Positions 27,524 through 36,395 of a DNA stretch of 64,000 nt are shown here, one piece after another. The notes beneath the pieces are model-generated. The model was not told where the DNA came from. It searched no databases and was given only the letters and a program-made list of their open reading frames with translations. A program made the position numbers and the translations under genes. The stretch's first letter is position 1. Every line of letters begins with the position of its first letter. Source of the DNA: Pedobacter cryoconitis (lineage in GTDB: Bacteria > Bacteroidota > Bacteroidia > Sphingobacteriales > Sphingobacteriaceae); assembly GCF_003259615.1 (NCBI RefSeq), contig NZ_QLLR01000008.1, positions 90,628 to 154,627 of the forward strand, read 5' to 3'.

Positions 27524-27531
27524 TACCTTTG
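27524..27531 (+). promoter_or_regulatory. Promoter -7 box immediately before the BatA-type gene
   Basis: TACCTTTG matches TAnnTTTG and ends only 7 bases before the ATG at 27539, so the transcript would be nearly leaderless. A -33 element at correct spacing is not clear. Confidence 0.4.
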
Positions 27532-27538
27532 GTTTTTA

Positions 27539-29566
27539 ATGAATTTCCTCTACCCAGGTTTTCTTTTTTCACTGCTGGCGGTAGCTATACCTATCCTTAT
27601 TCATTTATTTAATTTCCGGAAATTTAAAAAGGTATATTTTAGCAATGTGTCTTTCTTAAAGGCTGTTACAGTACAGCATTCTTCCCGCGAAAAACTCCGT
27701 AACTTATTGATCCTGGCTTGCCGGGTACTTGCAATCATCTTTTTGGTGCTCGCTTTTGCACGCCCATATTGGTCATCAGGATCAGCAGGTAGCCCTGAAA
27801 ATGGAAATCTTGTAAATATTTATATTGATAATTCTTACAGCATGGAGGCGGTCAATAAAGAAGGATCTTTATTAGACCAGGCGAAGCGGAAAGCAAAGAC
27901 CATTGCTAAACAATTCCAGCTTAATGATAAGTTTCAGCTAACCACCAATGATTTTGAAGGCAGGCATCAGCGCCTGGTTAATGCAGAAGAATTGGCAAAC
28001 CTGGTTGATGAAGTTAAAGTTTCTCCGGTAGAACGTAATTTGCAACAGGTTATTAACAGGCAAAACGCTGCAGACGCAGGGAAAAGAAATCAATATAACT
28101 ATGTGATTTCTGATTTTCAGCAACAGTTCGTTGGAAAATCAGCCATTCACACAGAAAAAAATAATTCGCTCAACCTCGTCAGGTTAAATGCAAATACCAT
28201 CCCTAATGTGGCTGTAGATAGTATCTGGTCTTTTTCACCCGCACATAAACCTGGTGATCAGGAGAAATTTGTTGTGCAGCTGCGAAATTATTCAGCTGAA
28301 GCCAGTACTGGAATTCCCTTAAAACTGACCATTAACAATCAGCAAAAAGCATTGGCTACTTTAAATATTCCAGCAGGAAAAGCAGTGCGCGATACTTTAA
28401 GCTTTAGTGGTTTATCCGCCGGGTGGCAAAAAGGAATGGTCAGCATTAAAGATTTTCCAGTCACTTTTGATGACAACCTTGCTTTCACTTTTAAAGTCAG
28501 TACTGAATTAAAAGTTTTACAGATTACCGGAGAGAATTCTGGCAAATATATCAATGCACTGTTCGGTGCAGATCCTTATTTTAAGCTCAGCACCATGCCT
28601 GAATCGGCCATAGTTTATGCTGGTTTTCATCCCTATAACCTGATTATAATTGCTGGTTTAAAAGCGCCTTCAAGTGGTTTGGCTCAGGAACTCAAAACTT
28701 ATATGAAAAATGGGGGTACTGTCGTTATTTTTCCGGATCTGGAAGCTGGTGCGGCTGTTTACGCTTCCTTTTTACAGGCTTTAGCCATTCCACAAACCGT
28801 TTCTTTAAGTAAGGATACAGTTACTGTAAATACAATTGCTCTTAAAAACAAGGTATTTAACGATGTATTTGAAGAGATACCTGCAAAATTAGACCTGCCG
28901 AAAGTAAATCAGCGTTTTATCTATTCAGGAAATAGCAACAGCGGCAGGGAAGATTTAATGGGACTGCCCTTGAATCAGCCATTTTTCAGCAAATACCGCT
29001 CGGGATCAGGGCAATTGTATTTATGTGCCACTTCTTTAGCCACCAAGGACAGTAATTTACCTCAGCACCCGGTATTTGTACCCTTGCTTTATAAAATTGC
29101 TTTAACCAGTGTGCAGGAGCAGCCTTTATATTATACGATAGGGAAAAGCAACTACCTGATTTCAGCACCTATTGCCTTAAATCCCAATCAATCACTGCGT
29201 TTAATTTCTGGAAAACAGGAAGTTATACCGGAAGTAAGACAAGCACCCGGTCAGACTTTATTGTATGTTGCTGATCAGATTAAAACACCTGGGATTTATG
29301 AATTGTATAAAACTGATGCACTGCTCAGTACTTACGCATTTAACCAAAGCCGTGCAGAATCAGATCTGCATTATGCTGATGATAAAGCTCTTCATGCAGT
29401 TTTTGGGTCTGAAAAAGTAAATATGACGAAACCTGGGGATGATTCGTCATGGAAGGCTGTGGAAAATAACCACACAGAGTTATGGAAACTTTGCCTAGTT
29501 TTGTGTGCTGTTTTTTTAGCCGTTGAAGCCCTATTGATTCGATTTTTTAACAAATTAAAAATATAA
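27539..29566 (+). CDS. BatA-domain membrane protein with vWA-like region
   Basis: The 675-aa protein begins with the BatA/aerotolerance N-terminal module (YPGFLFSLLAVAIPILIHLFNFRKFKKVYFSNVSFL) plus a second transmembrane helix (~55-75). A vWA-like segment with a degenerate MIDAS (IYIDNSYSMEAV) follows, then a long extracytoplasmic region and a C-terminal transmembrane helix (~650-670). Such proteins are common in Bacteroidota and are usually annotated by the BatA domain only. Function is unknown; it is followed 6 bases later by the dihydroorotase-like gene. Confidence 0.75.
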   Translation: MNFLYPGFLFSLLAVAIPILIHLFNFRKFKKVYFSNVSFLKAVTVQHSSREKLRNLLILACRVLAIIFLVLAFARPYWSSGSAGSPENGNLVNIYIDNSYSMEAVNKEGSLLDQAKRKAKTIAKQFQLNDKFQLTTNDFEGRHQRLVNAEELANLVDEVKVSPVERNLQQVINRQNAADAGKRNQYNYVISDFQQQFVGKSAIHTEKNNSLNLVRLNANTIPNVAVDSIWSFSPAHKPGDQEKFVVQLRNYSAEASTGIPLKLTINNQQKALATLNIPAGKAVRDTLSFSGLSAGWQKGMVSIKDFPVTFDDNLAFTFKVSTELKVLQITGENSGKYINALFGADPYFKLSTMPESAIVYAGFHPYNLIIIAGLKAPSSGLAQELKTYMKNGGTVVIFPDLEAGAAVYASFLQALAIPQTVSLSKDTVTVNTIALKNKVFNDVFEEIPAKLDLPKVNQRFIYSGNSNSGREDLMGLPLNQPFFSKYRSGSGQLYLCATSLATKDSNLPQHPVFVPLLYKIALTSVQEQPLYYTIGKSNYLISAPIALNPNQSLRLISGKQEVIPEVRQAPGQTLLYVADQIKTPGIYELYKTDALLSTYAFNQSRAESDLHYADDKALHAVFGSEKVNMTKPGDDSSWKAVENNHTELWKLCLVLCAVFLAVEALLIRFFNKLKI

Positions 29567-29572
29567 AAAGAC

Positions 29573-30835
29573 ATGAACCTTCTCCTCACAGGCGTAACCG
29601 TTACCGATCCGAATAGTAAGCATAATCAGAAAATCTGTGATGTTCGTGTGGTACAGGGAAAAATCGCTGAGATAGAGCGTACTTTGAAGCCATTCGAAAA
29701 TGAGCAGGTGATCAATGGTCAGGGTGCTTTTCTGGCACCAGGATTTTTTGACCTGAACTGTTCTATTGGAGATCCTGGTTTTGAAACTAAAGAAGATATT
29801 AAAACAGCAACCGCTGCGGCACAGGCAGGAGGATTTACTGGTCTTGCCGTTTTACCGCATACCAAACCTGTGGTGCACTCGAAAGGGGAAGTAGAATATA
29901 TTATCAATAAAGCTAAAAATAACCTGGTCGATGTTTATCCGCTGGGCGCAATCAGCCATGATCTGGAAGGAAAAGAACTGGCTGAACTTTTTGATATGAA
30001 AAATGCAGGTGCAGTCGCTTTTACGGATGGCAATAAACCAATCACAGATGATGGTTTTATGAGCCGTGCATTGCAATACTGCAAAGGAATTGACGGCTTA
30101 CTGATCGTATATCCTGAAAATAAAGCCATCGCTGGTAAATCGCAGGTGAATGAAAGTAAAACCAGTGTATTGTTAGGGATGAAAGGTGCCCCTGCGCTGG
30201 CAGAAGAAATGCACATTTCAAGAGATATTTTCCTGGCTACCTATCACCAGGCACCAGTACATATCACCAGTATTTCTACTGCAGGATCAGTTGCACTGAT
30301 TAAAAAAGCAAAAAAAGATGGTTTACAGATCTCCTGTGATGTTGCTGCACATCATTTAGTTTTCACAGAAGAACTTTTGAACGACTTCGACAGCAATTAT
30401 AAAATTAAACCACCATTACGTGGTAAAACAGATATTAAAGCTTTACTGGCGGGGTTAAAGGATGGAACTATTGATGCCATTTCTTCACAACACCGTCCGC
30501 ATGAACCAGAATTTAAGGATGTGGAGTTTGAGATTGCGGCTTACGGAATCACAGCTTTGCAAACGGTATTGCCTTTATTGGTGAAAGCCGGGCTGGATGC
30601 TGCGCAGATTGTAGAGAAGCTTTCCATTAACCCGCGTAAATTACTTAAACTACATGTTCCTGTAATTGCTGCTGGTGAAACTGCGAATTTTGTCGTATTC
30701 AACCCGGCAGAAAAATGGGAATACAATAGCACTACTAACTTCTCGAAGTCGAGAAACACCCCTTTATTAAATAGTACCCTGACCGGGAAAGTTCAACTCG
30801 TTTATAACAACAATCAATTTCAAGTATATGGATAG
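29573..30835 (+). CDS. Dihydroorotase-like protein lacking metal ligands
   Basis: The 420-aa amidohydrolase-fold protein aligns with class I dihydroorotases (APGFFDLNCSIGDPGFE, GGFTGLAVLPHTKP, CDVAAHHLVFTEE, YKIKPPLRGKTD). However, the metal-binding D-x-H-x-H is D60-L-N62-C-S64, so both His ligands are gone. The late metal-ligand Asp region reads ISSQHRPHE, without the Asp of DHAPH. This matches the known non-catalytic PyrC'-type (PyrX) dihydroorotase homologues that serve as partners of aspartate transcarbamoylase. Catalytic activity is unlikely; a structural role is inferred. Confidence 0.8.
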   Translation: MNLLLTGVTVTDPNSKHNQKICDVRVVQGKIAEIERTLKPFENEQVINGQGAFLAPGFFDLNCSIGDPGFETKEDIKTATAAAQAGGFTGLAVLPHTKPVVHSKGEVEYIINKAKNNLVDVYPLGAISHDLEGKELAELFDMKNAGAVAFTDGNKPITDDGFMSRALQYCKGIDGLLIVYPENKAIAGKSQVNESKTSVLLGMKGAPALAEEMHISRDIFLATYHQAPVHITSISTAGSVALIKKAKKDGLQISCDVAAHHLVFTEELLNDFDSNYKIKPPLRGKTDIKALLAGLKDGTIDAISSQHRPHEPEFKDVEFEIAAYGITALQTVLPLLVKAGLDAAQIVEKLSINPRKLLKLHVPVIAAGETANFVVFNPAEKWEYNSTTNFSKSRNTPLLNSTLTGKVQLVYNNNQFQVYG

Positions 30836-31502
30836 TAAAGTACAGAGCGCTCTTGTAGCCTCATTAGATAAATTTGCAGCACTTTCAGGTAATGATTCTT
30901 TAACATTACAACAGGATTTACTGGATGTTTTCAATAAGGACCTGGGCTTTTTAGAGAAGGTAGAAGAATTTGATGGCGTATTTGATGAATACCCGGCTTT
31001 TGATGAGCTGAGAGAAGTTTATTTTGATTTATTAATGATCAACTTCTTTGCGAGCGATATTAAGAAACTGGAAGAAGATTACCTGGATACTGATGAGTGG
31101 GCAGATATTGAAGAAGATACCATTGACCGTGGAACTGAGTTATTAAACTTATTGTTATACATCAATGAGTGTCATGACGAGCAGATCAAACCTGAACTGG
31201 GAGATTTCTTAAGAGAATTCTTATTGGTAGAGGAAGATGAGTTCCAGGATGAATTCCATATCTATGAAGATTTGATCAGCAATCAGCAATTAGCGGAAAG
31301 CAGCATTGAAGATATTATCAGCCACAAAGGAATGATTGAGCTTGGAGAAGAAATGGAAGAACTGTTTGTTCCTTTCATGAGTTTCTTCAACCAGCCAAAA
31401 GCGAATGAGCAGGCGTTTAAAGATTTAGAACAGTTCAGTGCAAATAAAGAATTTGATACTGCTGTATATACTTTGATTGCTGTTTTTAACGAAAAAAACT
31501 AA
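30828..31502 (+). CDS. Acidic conserved protein, function unknown
   Basis: This 224-aa, strongly acidic, all-helical protein overlaps the end of the dihydroorotase-like gene by 8 bases and precedes a DUF4199 gene. It has no signal peptide or membrane segment and no motif I recognise. The overlap implies translational coupling, and the order is plausibly conserved in related genomes. Confidence 0.7.
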   Translation: MDSKVQSALVASLDKFAALSGNDSLTLQQDLLDVFNKDLGFLEKVEEFDGVFDEYPAFDELREVYFDLLMINFFASDIKKLEEDYLDTDEWADIEEDTIDRGTELLNLLLYINECHDEQIKPELGDFLREFLLVEEDEFQDEFHIYEDLISNQQLAESSIEDIISHKGMIELGEEMEELFVPFMSFFNQPKANEQAFKDLEQFSANKEFDTAVYTLIAVFNEKN

Positions 31503-31510
31503 GCTGTTTT

Positions 31511-32050
31511 ATGGAACAACAATTAAGAGAAATAGAGCATAAACCGAATAAAATTGCTTTTCAGGCGGCCATTGTCTTTTCGCTTTATACATTAGCGCTG
31601 GTATTTATATTCAAATTATTGAATATTGATACGCAGGATGAACATATCAGTGTACCTACACGGATTATCAGTATGATCTGCAGCTACGTGCCTTATATAC
31701 TGGCAATTTTGTATGCACAGACCCGGTACAGAACTGAACTTGGTGGTTATATGAGTTTCGGCAAGGCATTTTCTGCCGGATTTAAAGTTGCAGCCTATTC
31801 GGGTTTATTTATTGCTTTGTTGTTCGTCTTATATTATAAAGTATTGGATACTTCAGCTTTAGATCATTCTGTAGAAGCAGCCCTTGAAAAGGCTGGTGAC
31901 GACCCGAAAGCAGTGAAAGGTGTAGAAATGATGAAACCTTATCTGGCTATATTTATAGGATTTGGAGCTGCAATTACTTATACTCTTTTTGGCCTGGTAT
32001 TAAGCCTTATTGGTGCTGCGGTATTGAAAAAAGAGAACCCTGCTGTTTAG
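31511..32050 (+). CDS. DUF4199 membrane protein
   Basis: The 179-aa protein has four transmembrane helices (about 18-38, 54-73, 92-115 and 148-172) and the pattern of DUF4199 proteins, including GGYMSFGKAFSAGF after the second helix. The function of the family is unknown. It ends the transcription unit: a terminator follows at 32107. Confidence 0.75.
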   Translation: MEQQLREIEHKPNKIAFQAAIVFSLYTLALVFIFKLLNIDTQDEHISVPTRIISMICSYVPYILAILYAQTRYRTELGGYMSFGKAFSAGFKVAAYSGLFIALLFVLYYKVLDTSALDHSVEAALEKAGDDPKAVKGVEMMKPYLAIFIGFGAAITYTLFGLVLSLIGAAVLKKENPAV

Positions 32051-32106
32051 TAGATTGTAATCACAATCTCCTGGCTGATCATCGCCCGAAACAGAAGATA
32101 AATACC

Positions 32107-32155
32107 AAACGTGCAGGTTTTATCATTTTAATTGATAAAATTTGCACGTTATTTT
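32107..32155 (+). terminator. Intrinsic terminator after the DUF4199 gene
   Basis: A two-part stem (AACGTGCA/TGCACGTT outside, TTTTATCA/TGATAAAA inside, separated by 2-base mismatches) is followed by ATTTTTA. It lies just upstream of the glycosyltransferase gene. Confidence 0.8.
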
Positions 32156-32173
32156 TACTTGAATTTATACTGC

Positions 32174-33127
32174 ATGGACATTTCTGTTGTCATTCCCCTG
32201 TTTAACGAAGACGAATCATTGCCCGAACTGACTTCCTGGATCGCCAGGGTAATGTCTGACAATAATTTTTCTTACGAAATCCTTTTTGTTGATGATGGCA
32301 GTACGGATACCTCATGGCAAGTAATTGAGGAATTGAAAAAGACTTATCCGGCTGTAAAAGCCATTAAGTTCAGACGTAATTATGGGAAATCTGCCGCACT
32401 GAATGTTGCTTTTGAAGCTTCACAGGGCGATGTGATCATTACCATGGATGCAGATTTGCAGGATAGTCCGGACGAGATTCCTGAACTATACCGCAGATTA
32501 AGGGAAGAGAAATTCGATATTATCTCCGGATGGAAAAAGAAACGTTACGACCCGATTACCAAAACTATTCCTACTAAGTTATTCAATGCTGCAACCCGTA
32601 AAATGTCTGGCATACAGCTGAATGATTTCAACTGTGGCTTAAAGGCATACCGTTCTGATGTAGTGAAAACAATAGAAGTTTACGGTGAAATGCACCGTTA
32701 TATTCCTGTAATTGCTAAATGGGCAGGATTTAAAAATATTGGAGAGCAGGTTGTAGAACACCGTGCACGTAAATACGGGGTAACCAAATTTGGTTTCAGC
32801 CGTTTTATCAATGGTTTCCTGGATTTGCTGTCTATCTTTTTTGTTGGAAAATTCGGTAAAAGACCGATGCACTTTTTTGGTTCGCTGGGTGTATTGAGCT
32901 TTATGGTCGGTACAATTATGGCCTTATGGATTATCGGTGAAAAATTATATCACATTTCAATGAACCTGCCAATCAAAAGAGAAGTTACAGATCAACCAGG
33001 ATTTTATATTGCATTAGTAGCCATTATTGTAGGTTCGCAACTCTTCCTTACTGGATTTGTAGCGGAGCTGGTTACCCGAAATGCACCTGAACGCAATGAC
33101 TATCTGATAGAAAAAGAAATACTTTAA
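32174..33127 (+). CDS. Family 2 glycosyltransferase, polyprenyl-phosphate type with two TM helices
   Basis: A 317-aa GT2 protein with nucleotide-sugar binding VVIPLFNEDESLPEL, ILFVDDGSTDTSW, the metal site TMDADLQDSPDEIPEL, and two C-terminal transmembrane helices (~230-255 and 270-295). This is the DPM1/GtrB/ArnC-like arrangement, which moves a sugar onto undecaprenyl phosphate at the inner membrane. I chose the ATG at 32174; an upstream in-frame TTG lies inside the terminator. A second glycosyltransferase follows after 2 bases. Confidence 0.88.
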   Translation: MDISVVIPLFNEDESLPELTSWIARVMSDNNFSYEILFVDDGSTDTSWQVIEELKKTYPAVKAIKFRRNYGKSAALNVAFEASQGDVIITMDADLQDSPDEIPELYRRLREEKFDIISGWKKKRYDPITKTIPTKLFNAATRKMSGIQLNDFNCGLKAYRSDVVKTIEVYGEMHRYIPVIAKWAGFKNIGEQVVEHRARKYGVTKFGFSRFINGFLDLLSIFFVGKFGKRPMHFFGSLGVLSFMVGTIMALWIIGEKLYHISMNLPIKREVTDQPGFYIALVAIIVGSQLFLTGFVAELVTRNAPERNDYLIEKEIL

Positions 33128-33129
33128 GC

Positions 33130-34098
33130 ATGTTTTTTTCGATCATTATCCCCTTATATAACCGGCCACAGGAGATAGACGAACTGCTGGCCACCCTTTG
33201 TCTGCAAACTTATACGCAATTTGAAGTTCTAGTGATAGAAGACGGATCATCGCTCACTGCAAAAGAAATTGTGGGCAGGTACGCAGATAAACTGGATATT
33301 AAATATTTCTTCAAACCCAATGAGGGGCAGGGTTTTGCCAGGAATTACGGTTTTGAAAGAGCTAAAGGTGATTATTTCGTCATCTTTGACTCTGATTGTC
33401 TTATTCCTCACGATTACCTGGAAACGGTAAAAGACTATTTATACAACCACCATCTGGATGCTTATGGCGGGCCGGATGCCGCGCATGAAAGTTTTACCCC
33501 GGTACAGAAGGCCATTAGTTACGGTATGACCTCAGTTTTTACTACTGGCGGAATCAGAGGGAACGAGAAACATGTAGGACAATTCCATCCGAGAAGCTTT
33601 AATATGGGTGTTTCCAGAGAAGTATGGGAAAAAGTTGGCGGTTTTAAACTAACCAGGCTGGGAGAGGATATTGAGTACAGTATCCGTATTCATCAGCATG
33701 GATTTAAGATTGGTTTGATTCCCGGAGCTAAGGTTTTTCATAAAAGAAGAACAAGTATGTTCCAGTTTTACAAACAGATCCACTTTTTCGGCCGTGCCCG
33801 TATTAATATTTATAAACATTTTCCTTCTGAGCTGAAATTGGTACATTTTTTCCCTGCCGTATTCACTTTAGGGGTCATTGCTGTCTTATTATTGAACATT
33901 TTTTATCCGCCTCTGGCTTATCTGGGGAATATATTTCTTCTGGTATACTTTATGCTGATATTTTTTCATTCCCTGGTGCTAAATAAATCGTTGAAAGTTG
34001 CATTTTTGAGTATTATTTCCTCATTCATACAATTGACAGCTTACGGATTAGGATTTATACAAGATTTTTTCAAAAGAATAGTACTTAAAAAACAATGA
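33130..34098 (+). CDS. Family 2 glycosyltransferase with C-terminal membrane segments
   Basis: The 322-aa protein has the GT-A signatures FSIIIPLYNRPQEIDELL, EDGSS and FDSDCLIPHDYL (DxD-like). The GGFKLTRLGEDIEYSIRIHQHG block supplies the catalytic ED motif. About two transmembrane helices lie near the C terminus (~240-280). It likely extends a cell-surface glycan together with the preceding enzyme. It overlaps the next gene by 4 bases. Confidence 0.85.
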   Translation: MFFSIIIPLYNRPQEIDELLATLCLQTYTQFEVLVIEDGSSLTAKEIVGRYADKLDIKYFFKPNEGQGFARNYGFERAKGDYFVIFDSDCLIPHDYLETVKDYLYNHHLDAYGGPDAAHESFTPVQKAISYGMTSVFTTGGIRGNEKHVGQFHPRSFNMGVSREVWEKVGGFKLTRLGEDIEYSIRIHQHGFKIGLIPGAKVFHKRRTSMFQFYKQIHFFGRARINIYKHFPSELKLVHFFPAVFTLGVIAVLLLNIFYPPLAYLGNIFLLVYFMLIFFHSLVLNKSLKVAFLSIISSFIQLTAYGLGFIQDFFKRIVLKKQ

Positions 34099-34880
34099 TA
34101 AACTTTTTAAAGGAAAGCACGTTTATAGTGAATGTGGTGATCCGCAAAGCCTGGGAAGTAACCAAAAGGAATTATTTTTCCATTGCTACTTTATGTTTTC
34201 TGATGTTCATCACATCTAACGCATCAAGTTTAATGGCATTTTTCCTGAAAGACGTGAATAAGGGGTTAAGTATATTGATGGCGTTCTTTTTCGCTTTATT
34301 ATATTTTACCATCAATCTTTCGCTGCTGAAATACATTTTTCACCTGCTGGACAATGAGGAGATCGATGTCAGTATTGTCAGCACGTTGCCAACCCGCCAG
34401 CAAATCATCCGCTTTATCGTAGGAATGCTTTATTTTATGCTGGTGATCATCGGCGTTTATGCAGTGGTAATTTTTGTTGCATTTCCTTTCATTTATACGG
34501 GGATCAAAATGAATGTAATCACCAATATTGCTGTATCAGTAGGTATTGTGGCCATATTTATTACCTGGGTAAGGATTTCCTTTTTCCCATTCTTTATTAT
34601 TGATAAAAATCAGCCTCCTTTTGGCTCCTTAAAATTCAGTTTAGCGATCACTAAAGGAAATTTTACTAAAATATTAATGTTATTACTGGTATTGGGCGGA
34701 TTTCATGTCTTGTATTTATTCCTGAATTACCTGCAATGGCCTGTAATCGCATTTTTTGTTAATATATTAAGTTCATTTATTATTGTTCCTTTATCCAGCG
34801 TAGCCTTAACCATCGCCTATAGAATGATGATGGGTGCTTACAAGGGAGACGAAAATGATATTATTCACAACATAGTTTAA
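34095..34880 (+). CDS. Polytopic membrane protein, function unknown
   Basis: A 261-aa protein with about six hydrophobic helices (starting near residues 30, 58, 110, 145, 190 and 220) and a short cytoplasmic N terminus. I recognise no catalytic motif. It sits between glycosyltransferase and GH3 genes with a 4-base overlap upstream, so it belongs to the same transcription unit and may serve envelope assembly. Confidence 0.65.
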   Translation: MINFLKESTFIVNVVIRKAWEVTKRNYFSIATLCFLMFITSNASSLMAFFLKDVNKGLSILMAFFFALLYFTINLSLLKYIFHLLDNEEIDVSIVSTLPTRQQIIRFIVGMLYFMLVIIGVYAVVIFVAFPFIYTGIKMNVITNIAVSVGIVAIFITWVRISFFPFFIIDKNQPPFGSLKFSLAITKGNFTKILMLLLVLGGFHVLYLFLNYLQWPVIAFFVNILSSFIIVPLSSVALTIAYRMMMGAYKGDENDIIHNIV

Positions 34881-34889
34881 AACCAGTTT

Positions 34890-36395
34890 ATGGGAATAAA
34901 AGCGGCATTAAGTAAACCGTTTGCAGCCTTTATTGTAAGAGGGGTAACTCGATGGAAAAAAGATGCGGTAGCTGCACAAAAGGAAACTTTCCGGCAGCTG
35001 ATTGATGCTGCTCAGGATACTGCTTTCGGCAAAGACCATCAATTCTCGTCCATTAAGAACTACGAAGATTTTAAAAAGCAGGTTCCGGTCAGGGACTATG
35101 AAGAGCTGCGGCCCTATATTGACCGTGTAGTTGCCGGAGAAAAAGATGTGATGTGGAAGGGGAAACCCGCTTATTTCGCAAAAACGTCCGGTACAACTTC
35201 TGGTGCAAAATACATCCCGATTTCTAAAGAATCAATGCCTGAGCATTTGAAGGCAGCACGTAACGCGCTGCTGACTTATATTCATGAAACTGGCAATGCT
35301 GATTTTGTAAATGGCAAAATGATCTTTTTGCAGGGAAGCCCTGTAATGACTGAGAAGAATGGTGTCAAATTAGGCCGTTTATCGGGTATTGTAGCGAATC
35401 TTGTTCCTGCTTATCTGCAAAAAAACAGGCTGCCATCTTATCAGACCAACTGCATTGAAGACTGGGAAGAGAAAGTTGACGCGATAGTCGAAGAAACTTA
35501 TCACCAGGATATGACTTTGATTTCGGGGATACCACCCTGGGTACAGATGTATTTTGACCGGTTGATAGAAAAATCTGGCGGTAAACAGATCAAGGATATT
35601 TTTAAAAACTTCCAGCTGTTTGTTTACGGCGGGGTAAATTATGAACCTTATCGTTCGAAAATTGAAACCAGTATTGGCAGAAAGATTGATTCGATAGAAA
35701 CTTATCCTGCTTCGGAAGGATTTATAGCTTATCAGGATAGTCAGCAGGATAAAAGTTTATTGCTGCTGGCTAAAGCGGGAATGTTTTATGAATTTATTCC
35801 TGCAGATGAATACTATAATGATAACCCTGCCCGTTTGAGTCTGGAAGAAGTAGAACTGGATAAAAACTATGCTTTGATATTGAATACAAATGCAGGACTT
35901 TGGGGTTACAGCATTGGTGACACTGTTAAATTTGTCTCTAAAAACCCCTATAAGATTTTTGTAACCGGCAGGATTAAACATTTTATTTCGGCTTTCGGTG
36001 AACATGTGATCGGAGAAGAGGTGGAACAGGCATTATTGAGTGTGGCAAATGAACAAGGGGTTGGAATTACAGAATTTACAGTTGCTCCACAGGTAAACCC
36101 CGGAACCGGAGAACTGCCTTACCACGAATGGTTTATTGAGTTTTCCAAAGCTCCTGAAGACCTGGTTGCTTTTAGTAAAAAAGTAGATAAGGCTTTACAA
36201 GAAAAAAATATTTACTACTTTGACCTTATTGAAGGCAAAATTTTGCAGCCGCTGGTTATTCGGACCTTACAAAAAGACGCATTTGTTACTTATATGCGAT
36301 CAGAAGGTAAGCTGGGGGGACAGAATAAAGTTCCCCGTCTGTCTAATGATAGAAAGATTGCAGACAGCCTGATTAATTTGATAAACACGATTTGA
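34890..36395 (+). CDS. GH3 family acyl-acid-amide synthetase-like protein
   Basis: The 501-aa protein belongs to the GH3 branch of the ANL adenylating superfamily: AYFAKTSGTTSGAKYIPIS (P-loop-like ATP motif), GGVNYEPYR, IETYPASEGFIAYQ and YSIGDTVKFV. Plant GH3 enzymes conjugate amino acids to acyl acids. Bacterial homologues of this length are common in Bacteroidota but uncharacterised, so the substrate is unknown. It lies downstream of glycosyltransferases and overlaps dxr by 4 bases. Confidence 0.85.
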   Translation: MGIKAALSKPFAAFIVRGVTRWKKDAVAAQKETFRQLIDAAQDTAFGKDHQFSSIKNYEDFKKQVPVRDYEELRPYIDRVVAGEKDVMWKGKPAYFAKTSGTTSGAKYIPISKESMPEHLKAARNALLTYIHETGNADFVNGKMIFLQGSPVMTEKNGVKLGRLSGIVANLVPAYLQKNRLPSYQTNCIEDWEEKVDAIVEETYHQDMTLISGIPPWVQMYFDRLIEKSGGKQIKDIFKNFQLFVYGGVNYEPYRSKIETSIGRKIDSIETYPASEGFIAYQDSQQDKSLLLLAKAGMFYEFIPADEYYNDNPARLSLEEVELDKNYALILNTNAGLWGYSIGDTVKFVSKNPYKIFVTGRIKHFISAFGEHVIGEEVEQALLSVANEQGVGITEFTVAPQVNPGTGELPYHEWFIEFSKAPEDLVAFSKKVDKALQEKNIYYFDLIEGKILQPLVIRTLQKDAFVTYMRSEGKLGGQNKVPRLSNDRKIADSLINLINTI

